Shown: positions 49,728 through 62,597 of the stretch, in pieces
Position numbering within the stretch: position 1 is the first letter of the stretch
Layout: every line of letters begins with the position of its first letter
NCBI GenBank assembly: GCA_905182985.1
Contig: CAJJDN010000107.1
Coordinates: 138,578-202,577 of the forward strand
Length of the DNA: 64,000 nucleotides
Direction: 5' to 3'
Origin: Paramecium sonneborni
Lineage: Eukaryota; Ciliophora; Oligohymenophorea; Peniculida; Parameciidae
Program-made: the position numbers and the translations under genes
The notes under the pieces: generated by a model
Told to the model about the DNA's origin: nothing
Seen by the model: only the letters and a program-made list of their open reading frames with translations
The model's database searches: none

Positions 49728-52700
49728 TCATTAAAATTACTATCTATTTTCCATTTTGTGCATTATTGTCAAAGCTTATTTATATTTTATCTTCAATTAT
49801 GTTAACTCACTAATTTTCTCTGTTAATTCCCTATTTAATTTTTCAGTTTGAGATAAATCTTATTCTGATGTTTTTTACTATATTTTATTAAAATATTTAC
49901 ATTATTGTTAAAAAAATGTTATATTTTGGAATTGGATTCCTTTAATTATTTGATTTATTACTTAAGCTCTATATTCTCTTGTATTATTTACTAATAATAT
50001 TATAATTTCAGTACTTTTAAATTTTAAATTTAATTTTGAGCAGATTATAATTATTTTTCAAGGCTTAACACTCTTGCTTATAAACTTAAAGATTCTGCTT
50101 CTTTAACGTGAGTACTTGAGTTTAAAACTTAACTTTTCATAATCTCTAATTCCTATTTTAATACCTCTATCTCAGAAATTTTAGCTGTAGTTAAACGTTA
50201 AGAAAATTTTTCAATTTATAAATTGAAATTTCCATTGTTACTTTTTCTTTATTCTTATTATTAAGAATCATTAATTTATTATTAAATTCTTGGACTATTT
50301 AATGGACTATTAATATTTAATCTTTTTAGATTATCATTTTCATCTATTAATTTTGATTGATAATCAAAGAGTTCTGAATTTTATTTTCTTAAATTTTCAT
50401 TTTGTAATTTCGTTATTTCTAATTCTTTTAAAATTTCATTTAAGTATTCATATTATTCTTTAAATTTATTTGAACTTATTAATTTTTATTATGGAATAGG
50501 TTATTACAATTATTATCTTAATTAATTGATTTCAAATTCTTAAATTTAACATTTTGATTAATATACTTTTAATTCTTATCTTATGATATCTAAATTATGC
50601 ATGATTTCTGATCTATTACAATTTAATTCTGTTGATCTCTTAAAATACTAATTGTTTGAATAATTGAAATTTAATTGATTTTATTAATCTTATTCAGATT
50701 TACTTTGTAATAATATTAATTTTTCTTTATTCAATTGACTATTTAAGAATTTCAATTCATCTAATTCTTACATTGATTATTATTATTACTATTTTAATAA
50801 TATCATTTTATCATCTTCTTCTTTCAACTTTGTATTTAATAGTTTTATTTATTTTTCAAAATCTTAATTTTTTTCTAGTAATTCTAAATTCTGTTATTTT
50901 GCATTAAAAATTTAATTAACATAGTTTTCAATATCTTTATTATTTGCTTCAATAATTTATGTTACTTTATTTTATGAATTTATTAATTGTAGTTCTTATA
51001 ATTCAGACTAATATTTATTGCTTAACATTTTTTGCTCATGTAATTCTTATTTTAAATTATATAATTGACTTTTAAGTATTTTTGTTTCATCTTCATATTT
51101 AATCAATTAATTACTATTAATTTAATTATTATCAATCATTTATAATAATTGACGATTTTATTCTTAATAATTTTCTAGATCTTTCAAATGATTCTAACAA
51201 GTTTTTTGAGATTCTTCAAACTTTATCTTATATTATGAATCTTAAGAATTAACTGATGATTTAATATAATTTTATTAAAGTACCTCTTCATATTTTTTTT
51301 TCCAAAAAGATACTCTTTCTTATTTATCTTAAGAACAATTTTTATGACGTTCTTCACTTCTAGAAGTTCTTTGATTAAAAATAATCATATTTTATTTTGG
51401 AGGATAAAGAGTAGAATCCTTATATGTTCTATATTAATTAACTTAAGATTATGCTGCTTATTAATTTTGTAAAATAGATCTTAATTTTAATAATTAATTG
51501 TTGGCTTGAAATAATTCTTATCTTGTTATTAATAGATTTTATAATGTTTAATCTAAATCATTATCTTTAGATTAGAGAGATTTTTTCAAATTATATATAA
51601 TATTATCCTTCTAATCTAATAAATCTTAATCAACAACAACATATACTTAAGTATCTAATTGAGTAAATTAATCTTTTGTTATTATTGATGTTGAGATTTT
51701 TGATTATGTAGAAAATAATTAAACTTTATATTATTCTAATTAAGAGTTCAAATAATCAATTTCTTTTTTATTATTTTTTTTATTTAAATCTAATTATTTA
51801 TTTAACATTTATATTTATTCTTTTGTTGTAACAATTTACTATTTTAATCTTTGATTTTCTTATTTTTCGAAAGTATTTTCTGTTTTTAAAGCTAATACTT
51901 CATATTTCAATTCTGAATTTTCATTTGATTATTAAGTAAATAATTCATTCATTTTATTTAAATCAAATTACAATTATTCCTAGCTATTTCTAAGTTAAAT
52001 AATTTCATTTTCTTACTCTTTAATTATTATAATTTGTTTTTAAGTTTCAATTAATCCTCTTGGAGAGGAAGATGTAGATTATAATTTTTTTTAAGAATTA
52101 ATTTTATTTTATTGTCTTGCTAATATTAATTAATTACTAAGATTTTAAACTTAACTTGCTAAATTTTAATTTTCTTTCATTAAATTTTAATCACCATCTA
52201 CATAGAGTACAATTTTATTCTCCAATTCTTTTATTTTCTCATCTAATTAAAGTTTTTAAAATTCAAAATCATCACTTAAAGTCTTTATTTATTATTTAAA
52301 ATCTTGTTGTTATTTGTACATTTAATCATAGAGTATAGCTTTTTCATCGATTAATCTTCTAATTTAAATTTCTAAATCATTATTTTTGTTTTCTTACTAA
52401 ATAAGATCTTATGATTTATTAATTTCTTTTGTTAAATCATTATTTTCAGAAATACTAATAGATCTTGAATGTTCTTTGACTTATTATTCTTCTAAAGCAC
52501 TTAATCTTAATTTAATTTAAGATAATTATGTTTAATATTCAGTTTCTTAATCTTTAATGATTTATTGTAAATCAACATTATTCTATTATAAATTGTTTAT
52601 TTAGTTCAAAAGATTTTCAGCATAACTTTGTAACTAATTCAAATGAATTTATTTCGATTATAATTCTAATTATTATTGCTCTAATAATTATTACAATAAA

Positions 52701-54964
52701 TTTTCTTTTTCTTTTAATTCTTACAATTCTTAATTTTCTAATTAATATTTTATTACGATTTCTTCTTGACTCATTTAAACTTCTTGATCCACTTTATTGT
52801 TATTTATATGTAATTTACCTTCTTCCCTTATTTCAGTTTAATTTAAAAGAATACTTTTATAATAATCTAAATCTTCCATTAATTTTTCATTCTCTTATTA
52901 TAATTCTTTAAAAGATTCTTATTATTTAAATAATTCTGTATTTTATAATTTTAACTGAATTATTTCTAATTGCAATTATTCTTATTATTGGATATATTCT
53001 TATTTTAGAGTTTGAATTACTTAATCAAATTCTTAGAATTATTAATCTTATGAATTATTTTAATTTTATTAATTATTTTTTTGTTCTTCATGTTAAGATC
53101 TCAAATTATTGTTTTCTTAATTTTCTTATTAGAATTATAATTAAGATTCTAATTAATTTAATTGTTCTTCCATAATAACTTCATCTGTTTATGTTTCTTT
53201 ATTTTTTACTATAAATTTAGAATCTGTTTAAATAAATTAATTTAAGCAAGTTTTATGTTACTTTTTCTTAAGATTAGTTAATTCTAATTTTAATGTATTA
53301 ATAATTTCATTTAAATTATTATTTTCATTTTTTAAAGCTATTTGATAATCATCTGATTTTTCTGAATCTTTATGGTTTTTATCTTACAGTTATTTGATTA
53401 AATATGATTATCTTTAATTTTAAATTCTTAAATATTAAAGTTATTCTTCTTAATATTCTAATTATCTTTTTAACTATTATAAAATTTACTTATCGGAATT
53501 ATAATCAGATTACCTATTTATTATATTATCTTTTTCAAATAGTTTTTAAAATTCATCTGGTTGTACTGAATTTTTAACATTCGATTAAGAAATAGGTTTA
53601 GTATCATTAATTATTTTGGTATTTAATTTTTTTTATAATAATTAATATTCGTTTTTTAATTTTTCAAGATCATTTTATGTTTGATCTAATTATTATTTAT
53701 CTAAGAAATCAACTTAAACACATTAATGTTGATGATTAGATAGAGGTTTTTAATTTATAAATTAAGAAGATGGAGTTCTCAATTATTTTTATTAAGTATC
53801 ATCTTCCTCAATTTTAAAGAATAATTTTTTAGGTTTAACAGTAGATGTTAAATTAGATTAATCTTCAGATTTAACATCAGATTATTCTATTTGATTTAAG
53901 TATTTAACATATGTATCATTTAAATCATTTGGTAATTCCATTCTTTTTAAATGTAACAAAGTTGCACTTAATCTAATTTAAGATAATATATTTTGAGGAT
54001 TAAATTATGCATCTAATTATATTTTCTCTATCTTTTTAAGTGTTTGTATAAATTCTTAAGAATTTTGATAAGATGTTCTTTAAGGTGAATTTGATTATTA
54101 TTATTATGGATTAAGTATATCCTATTTTCCAAGAAATTAGAAATCTGAATAAGCATTGAATGGTTCTTATTAAATTATTTTAGTTACTAATCTATATTAA
54201 GATTAATCATTTATATTAGATTATACAGAATGAGATGATTTTAATTATTATTTTAATTTTTCATTCTCTTCTAATATAGTTTCTATTTTTTCATTTAGAA
54301 ATTGATTTTATAATTGAATTCTTAAGAGTTCTGATTTTTAATCAGACATTTCTTAACTATGACTTTAATCATATGAAGAATTTCTAATTTTAAGATTTGT
54401 AATTTCTTAATCTTTTTTTTAAAGCATATCTTCATAATTATTTTCTAATTCTTTGATCATATCTATAAGTTCAGGATTATCTGGAGGATTTTTCTTAAAG
54501 ATTATATTTATTTCATTAAGAGTTTCAATTTATTTTTTTGCTCTATTTAATTATTGAGTAACTTGTTTCAATTAATTATTCAATTTTTTATTAACTTCAT
54601 CAGGACATCTAATAATTATATAATTAATATACTTTTCATCAAAAATTTCATTAATAAAATCATCTTTAATAAACAATTATTGATTCAATGTGGCTATTTT
54701 AAGTTCTAAATTTTCTATTTTATCTTTTAGTAATTATTCTAATCATTATAAAGTAAGGCTACATGTTGTTTCTAATTATTAAATTTTATCCTCGTATTTA
54801 TCTGTTATTAGTATAGCTACTTTATGGAGACGCTCAATTTCAAGTCCTAATAAAACCAGTTTTATTTTATGATCTATAATATCATTTTCATTTGAACGGC
54901 TTTTCACTTGAGAAGTAGAAGTGTGAGGAATTAAAATTTATAGAGTTCTTTTTGGAGATTGCAT
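49728..54964 (-). CDS. Giant coiled-coil protein (1,729 residues)
   Basis: 1,730 codons after removing a 24-base intron at 54739-54762 and a 23-base intron at 49878-49900. Almost the whole length is Leu/Lys/Glu/Gln/Asn coiled coil (e.g. LNKQLDLNKKNNKKEID, ELKQQIKQLKESNSK). Short Ser/Pro breaks occur (TSSSPRG near residue 900; NSPLNSPRI near 1,500). The first intron is a multiple of three and contains an in-frame TGA, so unspliced RNA would be truncated. Length and pattern fit centrosomal/basal-body, golgin or cortical scaffold proteins; no specific family identified. Gln codons are nearly all TAA/TAG. Confidence 0.85.
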
Positions 54965-55425
54965 TAAAATAAAAATTAATGAGAAAATATAATTGTAAAT
55001 AATTTTATTTATTATTTCCATCCTATTCATTAATATAACAGCATAATTATATATATTTAATAATAGAATAGAGTTTTTGTAATCAATTAAAATTAAATAA
55101 CATCAATATCATATTGTTTTTTAAGCTAAATATTTTTAGAAATAAAACTAAAATAAGAAATTAATAAATAAACTATATAATTATTCTTAAATAATAGATG
55201 AAATATAAATATATTAGATTTATTAAAATAACTAATAATTATGTGTAATATTAATGAATACTCTTTAAATAAATAAATAATTAATAGTTTATTATTAAAT
55301 CATGTTAATCTTAGAATAATAAAATAAAATCACTATAATATCATAGTTAATAACTATCCAAATTTATATATAAATCAAACTAAATTTAAATATTCTATCC
55401 AATAAAAAAATCAAAAAATTAAAAA
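54965..55425. other. Gene-free AT-rich stretch (partly inside the second duplication)
   Basis: About 460 bases upstream of the giant coiled-coil gene and downstream of the SILK/RVxF gene, with no open reading frame. From 54997 on it belongs to the duplicated block. Confidence 0.5.
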
Positions 55426-56151
55426 TCATAATAATTTTATATTCTAAATTTCAAGTGCCTTAAATTTTTTATTCTTTATTTAATATTGTTACTTCTTTTT
55501 CATTCTCTATTTTTAACTTTTCCTTTCTACTGAAGATTCTGACTGTTTCTCACTTGACATAAATCTTACTCTATTTTTTATTTTTCTATTTTTTAGACTT
55601 CTTTCTGTATTATTATCAGAAATCTTTTAATAAGATTAAGGCATTTTTAAAATACTTTTCAAAGGTGAATTATTTTAAGAATTATGACGATCTCTTGAGT
55701 AAAATTTAGATTACTTACATTCTCTTTTTTAATTACTCTTATATTAATGCTCACTTAATTCTAAATTAGAACTTTCTTTTTAAGACTCAGTTGCTATATC
55801 TAAGTTATTCTCGATCGAATACTACTAACTTTTATCTTATTAACTTAATATTTCTGATCCCTCTTTACATTTTTATACATTTTTATTTTCTATTTCCATA
55901 TTAAAACTTCTTTAATAAAATTCATCTTCAAATCTATCTACATTCTCTTTCAGATTGTATCCATATTTTTCTAGTAATTATTATTTATCAGGTATATTCT
56001 TCACTTTTACATTGATTAATACTAAACATTATGTATTTTATTCATTTTCAGCTATTCTACACATACTCCCCATTAGAATTATAAAATAATTTATAAATTA
56101 TCTAATTCCAATGAATTTATTCAGCTGGATAAAAATCTAAAAACTATTGTA
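54997..56151. repeat. First copy of a 1,155-base perfect direct repeat (contig overlap)
   Basis: Identical, in every stretch compared, to 56153-57307 with constant offset 1,156, ending at the N at 56152. Contains the complete SILK/RVxF gene and its 3' flank. Confidence 0.9.
55426..56073 (-). CDS. Candidate PP1-docking protein with SILK and RVxF motifs (copy 1)
   Basis: 215 residues, no intron, basic C-terminal third. Two short linear motifs known to bind protein phosphatase 1 catalytic subunit occur in the usual order: SILK at residues 140-143 (SPLKSILKMP) and RVRF at 168-171 (KNRVRFMSS), 24 residues apart. In known regulators (for example inhibitor-2 and several targeting subunits) SILK precedes RVxF. 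Flanking sequence is Ser/Asn/Lys-rich and likely disordered, as expected of PP1 partners. The N-terminal ~60 residues (LINVKVKNIPDKQQLLEKYG) may be folded. Function as a PP1 regulator is inference from motifs. An identical copy sits at 56582-57229 because of the assembly duplication. Confidence 0.75.
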
Positions 56152-56581
56152 NAAATAATTTTATTTATTATTTCCATCCTATTCATTAATATAACAGCAT
56201 AATTATATATATTTAATAATAGAATAGAGTTTTTGTAATCAATTAAAATTAAATAACATCAATATCATATTGTTTTTTAAGCTAAATATTTTTAGAAATA
56301 AAACTAAAATAAGAAATTAATAAATAAACTATATAATTATTCTTAAATAATAGATGAAATATAAATATATTAGATTTATTAAAATAACTAATAATTATGT
56401 GTAATATTAATGAATACTCTTTAAATAAATAAATAATTAATAGTTTATTATTAAATCATGTTAATCTTAGAATAATAAAATAAAATCACTATAATATCAT
56501 AGTTAATAACTATCCAAATTTATATATAAATCAAACTAAATTTAAATATTCTATCCAATAAAAAAATCAAAAAATTAAAAA
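56074..56581. other. Duplicated gene-free stretch spanning the assembly join
   Basis: Consists of the tail of repeat copy 1, the N at 56152 and the head of copy 2 (the same sequence as 54997-55425). No gene. If the duplication is collapsed this stretch does not exist as such. Confidence 0.6.
56152..56152. other. Single-N assembly join
   Basis: One N exactly between two identical 1,155-base blocks; same signature as at 40274. Confidence 0.9.
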
Positions 56582-57307
56582 TCATAATAATTTTATATTC
56601 TAAATTTCAAGTGCCTTAAATTTTTTATTCTTTATTTAATATTGTTACTTCTTTTTCATTCTCTATTTTTAACTTTTCCTTTCTACTGAAGATTCTGACT
56701 GTTTCTCACTTGACATAAATCTTACTCTATTTTTTATTTTTCTATTTTTTAGACTTCTTTCTGTATTATTATCAGAAATCTTTTAATAAGATTAAGGCAT
56801 TTTTAAAATACTTTTCAAAGGTGAATTATTTTAAGAATTATGACGATCTCTTGAGTAAAATTTAGATTACTTACATTCTCTTTTTTAATTACTCTTATAT
56901 TAATGCTCACTTAATTCTAAATTAGAACTTTCTTTTTAAGACTCAGTTGCTATATCTAAGTTATTCTCGATCGAATACTACTAACTTTTATCTTATTAAC
57001 TTAATATTTCTGATCCCTCTTTACATTTTTATACATTTTTATTTTCTATTTCCATATTAAAACTTCTTTAATAAAATTCATCTTCAAATCTATCTACATT
57101 CTCTTTCAGATTGTATCCATATTTTTCTAGTAATTATTATTTATCAGGTATATTCTTCACTTTTACATTGATTAATACTAAACATTATGTATTTTATTCA
57201 TTTTCAGCTATTCTACACATACTCCCCATTAGAATTATAAAATAATTTATAAATTATCTAATTCCAATGAATTTATTCAGCTGGATAAAAATCTAAAAAC
57301 TATTGTA
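56153..57307. repeat. Second copy of the 1,155-base perfect direct repeat
   Basis: Same sequence as 54997-56151; continues into unique sequence at 57308. Confidence 0.9.
56582..57229 (-). CDS. SILK/RVxF candidate PP1-docking protein (copy 2, identical)
   Basis: Base-for-base the same 215-residue frame as at 55426-56073, shifted by 1,156. Treated as the same locus presented twice, not as a paralogue. Confidence 0.7.
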
Positions 57308-58028
57308 ACATGTTAGAAACAAAAATATTATTGAAATTACTAGGATAGTTTAAAATTTTAAGATCTCTTCTAAAATAATCTAATTTTAAATAAATCAATC
57401 AAACCTTAAACTTATAACACATAAATCTTAACTTAAAATTTAATAAATTAAGTAAATTATTTGCTCTTAATCTAAATTAAATACATTTTAAAATTTTGTA
57501 TAATTAAATTATATATTTAAAAAAGACGAAGACTTCCCATATAAATTATCAAAATAAATTTATAGTTTATCAAATAAAAATTAAACTTATTTTGTTTTTC
57601 TAATTTAAATTTAAATAAATATATATCAAAACTTCTTAAAAATTTAGATTGATTTTTAGATCCAATATTAGTATATAAAAATAGAATCATTAATTATCCT
57701 TGCTGAGAATATATAGTATTAATTTAACATTTAATACCTAATTTTTAAAATATATTATTTATGAATTATGATTAATTATGAATTAGAGGCAATTTATATA
57801 AAATAGAAATAATTTTAATCTTTTAAAATGTTTATCTAAAATATTTTAGTAACATTTAGATTGCAATGTAATTTATAGAAATAAACTAATAAATTATTAT
57901 TTAAGATTTTAATATCCATTAACTTTAATTATTAGTCAAATAAATTATTTTTAAGAAGAGTATTTTAATTAATTAAAACCAGTAATTTCTTCTATTGCAA
58001 TAATTTTTTTTTTAAACAAAATTGGACT
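57230..58028. other. Gene-free AT-rich stretch
   Basis: About 800 bases, of which the first 78 are the end of the duplicated block. Extremely AT-rich with many TGA and no protein-like run in any frame. Confidence 0.5.
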
Positions 58029-59279
58029 ATGAATTAGAATTCTCAAACTTCTTAAATTAGATATTAAAATGTAAGACTAATGTAAATTACTACTGCATTT
58101 TTTGAATATTCAGCTATTTATAAAAATAGCAAGAGAGAGGTAAGATTAAGAATATAAAACTCTTTAAATTAAAATATATTGCAAGAAGAAACCGTTAAAT
58201 TGTTACATATGTAAGATATTGAAGGTATTCCAGAAGTGATTGATTATGGGAATAATAGTGATTAAAGGTATTTGAGTATTTAAATATAGATATTTTTTGG
58301 CTACTTAAAATTTAGGTCCTTCATTAAGTTAGATTCTTTAGATAAATGAATAGATGTCGTAAAAAAGCATATTATTGATTGGCATCTAATTGATAAAATT
58401 AATATAGAAAGTTCATGATAAAAATTATATTTTGTGCAACTTCTCACCCTGTTAATTTTGTATAGGTGAAGATAAATTAATATATTTGAAAGACTTATCA
58501 TATTTATAAAGTAATCATAGGCAAAATAAAACTTTAACTTTACCAATTAGAGATGTTAATTTTTTAAGTCCAATGCTAAATCTTAAAAAAGATCCTAATT
58601 ATATTGATGATTTGTATAGCTTAGCTTACTTATTAATATACCTAAATAATAGTAATTAATATATTTATTATTAATAGAAACTTTGCCTTGGCAATAATTT
58701 GATCAGATAACAAATGAAAAATAATTTTAAGAATTGTAAAACAATAAATTATTAATTACATTTGATAAATAATTTTTGGATTAAGAATCTTCAATTTTAG
58801 GTGAATGGATTAAGTATTTAAAGACATTAAAATAAAGTTAACATCCTAATTATAATTATTTAAAAAATATTCTAGTATCTAAAATTTATGATAATGGATG
58901 GAAAGTTTATGATTAAATTGAATATAGATCTGATTTCACGAACAATAGCTCAAAATCTATTATATCTATTAAAAGTAGAAGTAGAGGAACTTCTATTACA
59001 AAAACCCCAAAATAAAAAGTCATAGATGTTTTGAGTCCAATATAAGAAGTTGATAAAGAATTTGAATTAGCTTAATCAGCTAAAAGAAAGAAGGAAGAAT
59101 TTTCTATGTTTTAATAGTTTTAAAATTTATAAGAATCAATGGATGATTAATATCAAATAGATAACAATATAAGTTTTGCTTCTTTAGAATAAAATGAATG
59201 TGAAATATGGAAGAAAATGGAAAGACTAGACAAATTATCTAAACCAATTAAAATGATGAATAATAATTAAAAGAAATGA
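58029..59279 (+). CDS. Casein kinase 1-like pseudokinase
   Basis: 400 residues with two introns (58268-58289, 58652-58677). CK1-group landmarks: IEGIPEVIDYGNN, NLGPSLSQIL (for LLGPSL), DVNFLSPMLNL, DDLYSLAYLLIYL and, right after the second intron, TLPWQQF. Catalytic parts are lost: the glycine loop is not recognisable, HRD has become ILCNFSPCQF (no Asp), and DFG is replaced by LKDLS. A Ser/Arg- and Gln-rich C-terminal ~170 residues follow. Probably a catalytically dead adaptor; ciliates have very many CK1 genes. The splice junctions restore the CK1 signature, so this is not random decay. Confidence 0.8.
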
Positions 59280-59327
59280 AATGTTACTTTATTTATATAT
59301 TTTGTATTAGTAATAATAATAGCAATA

Positions 59328-59819
59328 ATGAAATTATTTATTTATTAAAAAAATATATCCTTCCTCTTTCTTATTTAAGCTATTATAATTATTATTTTTA
59401 TGATTATCACTATGTTCACATTTTGAGGTAAATTATCTATATTTATATGTTTTAATAATTGATTTTAATAAGATGAACTTAATATAGTTAGTTTATTTTT
59501 AGTTTTTTCAGCTAACCACATTTTAACCATTGTTCAAATATCTGTAAACATCATAGGAGCATTAACAATATACATTCTGTATGCATTATTATAATTAATT
59601 ACTTTTCATCTTATCAGTCTTATAATATTCATTATGATAATGATTCATCAAATTATCTATTATATTAATCTGATCATGTATCATTATATTAAAGCCTTTA
59701 ATTAACTCTAGTTAAATCCCCCAGAAATCTATGTTATATTACTTTATTAAATTATCCTGTAGATAATCCTTATCCTCATAACTCATTTTTCGAAAGATTT
59801 TTTAGAAGACATTAAATGA
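59328..59819 (+). CDS. Four-helix membrane protein, with unresolved in-frame TGA
   Basis: Hydrophobic segments: ISFLFLIQAIIIIIFMIITM; ANHILTIVQISVNIIGAL; YILYALLQLITFHLISLIIF; EIYVILLYQIILQIILIL. The tail is FSKDFLEDIK before TGA at 59817-59819. The reading frame from ATG at 59328 meets TGA at 59424-59426 and again within 24 bases that could be an intron (59456-59479). The first TGA is not removed by any plausible intron I found, so either a splice or sequence error is involved, or the gene is damaged. No family recognised. Confidence 0.4.
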
Positions 59820-60308
59820 TGTTATATATAAAATTTATTACTATTAAAATCATTAACTAAAAAGCATTTATTTTAGAAAAAATATTATTAAAAATTCTTT
59901 TCCTTTTATTATACATTAATCAATAAATAAATATTAAAATTTATAAGATTACAAATTTATCTAAAATTCATTTTTAAATATGGCATACCTTAAAAAATGT
60001 GAATTTTATAGGGCAAATTTCAAATTTAAAATAAACTATTCTTATATTCTAACTCTTCCTAAATAATTACAGCAGAAAAATCTTAAATATTTATTTTATA
60101 TCCAAATAGACAATAAATATTATTAATTTTTTAATTATTGTAATTATTTGATTAATGAAGTCTTTTATTATTTAAATTTTGTATCAGCTTTTAAACAATT
60201 ACGAATATATATTTATTATAACATAAGTACTTTACAACTTTGTTAAATTTAGATATTTAAATAGTAAATACATGAAGATATAATTATTTTATAATTATTT
60301 AATTAATA
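59820..60308. other. Gene-free AT-rich stretch
   Basis: About 490 bases before the cyclic-nucleotide-binding gene. No open frame, repeat or motif recognised. Confidence 0.5.
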
Positions 60309-62298
60309 ATGAATAAATTTATAAGGAAAAACTCTATAAATTAATAATCGTTGAAAGAATAAGAAACTAAAAGACTAAAGCAATTCATTTTATAAATAGA
60401 ATAACAACCATCTTTATACGATAATTTGACAGAGGAATAAATGTTTGGAATTTTGTGTATAATTCTAACTAAATCCTCTTATCACAGAACTTAATCAGAA
60501 ATTGAAATCCTCAAAAAAGCTACTAAACATATTGTTTATTTTCAGAAATTATTAGAAAAGGATTAAGGAGTTTTATTATGGGAAAGATGCCTTAGAAAGA
60601 TGAGTTATACTTATTTATCATATGGTTAAACATTATTCCATGAAGGTAATTAATAAATTAATTATCAAAAGGTGATGTCGGAACTACATTTTATATAATA
60701 TTGTAAGGCAGAGTGAGTATTCATAAAAGAATTTTGGTTTAAGATGAATTCTAAGATAAGGAATTAATTTAATTATAAGATGGATAAGCTTTTGGGGAAT
60801 TAGCTTTAGAAAATAATGAACCAAGATCTGCTTCTGTTAAAGCTATTCTTCCAACTCACTTAGCAGTATTAGATGCAGAAGATTATATGGTAATTAAAAA
60901 AACAGTGGTATTAAATTCATATTGAATTTAAGATAAATTAGCAAAGATAAATGTATTTTGAAGAATTCGCAAAATTGGCAATTTTCAAAAATTGGAAATT
61001 TATGAGTATCAAATCATTATTCGATGTGATAAAATAAAATAAATATGGTCTTAATCATATTATTTATAAAGAAGGAGACCCTTCGAATGATGTATATTTT
61101 ATTTAAACTGGATAATTTAAAGTAATTCTATTATCACTCAACTCTATAGGTGATTAAAACACTTCGGATAAAAAAGCATGATGAAGTTAATTAAATTTAA
61201 GATGATTTAGAACTACTTAAAGATTATTTCGCTTATACTAAACCAGTATTATCTAATTAGGATAAAATAGATATGTTATATTAGAAAAAGAAATATGGTA
61301 ATTTAATAGCAGGAGATAAAAAATCAATTATGACTTTAAAATTTGTTGGCGCTGGAGAAATGTTTGGAGAATTAGAAATATTAAAATCAAATGATCTTTG
61401 TCGTCAATTTAGTTATATATCTACATTTGAAAGTAATACGGTATATTCTGTTTCCAAAAGAGATTTCTTAAGAGTTATACAAAATGATTAACCACTTTCT
61501 GAAAGTTTAAATTTATTGAATGACGATAAATTAAAATAAGCTCTTGCCTAAATTAAAGCTTATGAAAAAAATTTTATTGATTAAACTGAAAAGTAAAATA
61601 TTCTTTCAAGAACATAAATTAAAGAATAACTCAATCCTAAACTCTTAACGGATGATGACATTGAAAAAAATGTATTAGTTAAAAATTAAAGTTAATTATG
61701 TAAAATTAGTAGCAAAAAGAAATCTATTGAAAAAAAAATAAGAGAGTTAACATTAACTCTTGAACCTCCTAAAAATGAAGCAGATTCAAATACTTTGCTC
61801 TCTTAACTCTACCTTTCTGAAAGACATAGAAGGTAAAAGACTGAATAACAGATTGTTTCTATCTCAAAAAAAACTCCTTTAATGAAAAAAAGATCATTCG
61901 AAACTAAAATAAAATGTGTTAATACAACATAATCATAAGAAATACCAAAATTAAATGTTTTTATATGCACAGTTATTACTAAATTGTTTAAGAACTAATA
62001 ATTAAAATCAGAAAAAACTGAAGAGGATCTTCTTAATCCTAAATTACAAAAACCAAATTTTAAAGATATTAAAAAAAATCTTGAAAGTCTATAAGATAGT
62101 CCAAGATTAATATAAAAAAAAAATGGAAGTGAAAGTACTTTAAGCAAAAGGATTCATTCCACTACTTCTAGATAATAAACTAGTCCTGCTATCTCAAGAT
62201 TCAAATAAATTGATAAAATTACTCCAATATCATTTAAATCTCATCTACCTTTTGTTTTGTAGAACAAATACTTTGGATTGGCCTCTAAAGAACAATGA
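60309..62298 (+). CDS. Cyclic-nucleotide-binding protein (two cNMP domains, no kinase domain)
   Basis: 635 residues with three introns (60646-60671, 60905-60932, 61122-61149). Two cNMP-binding folds: the first has YGQTLFHEGGDVGTTFYIIL and the phosphate-binding cassette FGELALENNEPRSASVKA (Glu and Arg that contact the ribose and phosphate are present); the second has HIIYKEGDPSNDVYFIQTG and FGELEILKSNDLCRQFSYIS. Followed by a Lys/Gln/Ser-rich tail. A PKA regulatory subunit would have an inhibitor site before the domains; I see none, and no kinase or channel helices follow. It is probably a ciliate CAP_ED protein sensing cAMP or cGMP. Confidence 0.85.
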
Positions 62299-62597
62299 TA
62301 TTTATTTTAAATTGATAAATCACTAGAGTAATTGATCATAATTACGTTCTTTTTTTTAGTATATGCGACTTTTAAGCGAAATCTTTATAAACTTATTTAT
62401 TTTAATGTCTATGTTTATTTTGTAATCTATATCGTGAATTCAATTTTTCAATTATATTATCCAGATAATAAATATATATAATTGTTTATTTAAATAATTT
62501 ATAAAGTAAATATTATTATATCATTTAATACTAAAACAAAATGCATAATTTCAAATCTACACATGTTTCTATTTAAATAACATAAAAACAAAATATA
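62299..62597. other. Convergent intergenic stretch
   Basis: About 300 AT-rich bases between the stops of the cNMP protein and the next minus-strand gene. Nothing seen. Confidence 0.4.
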
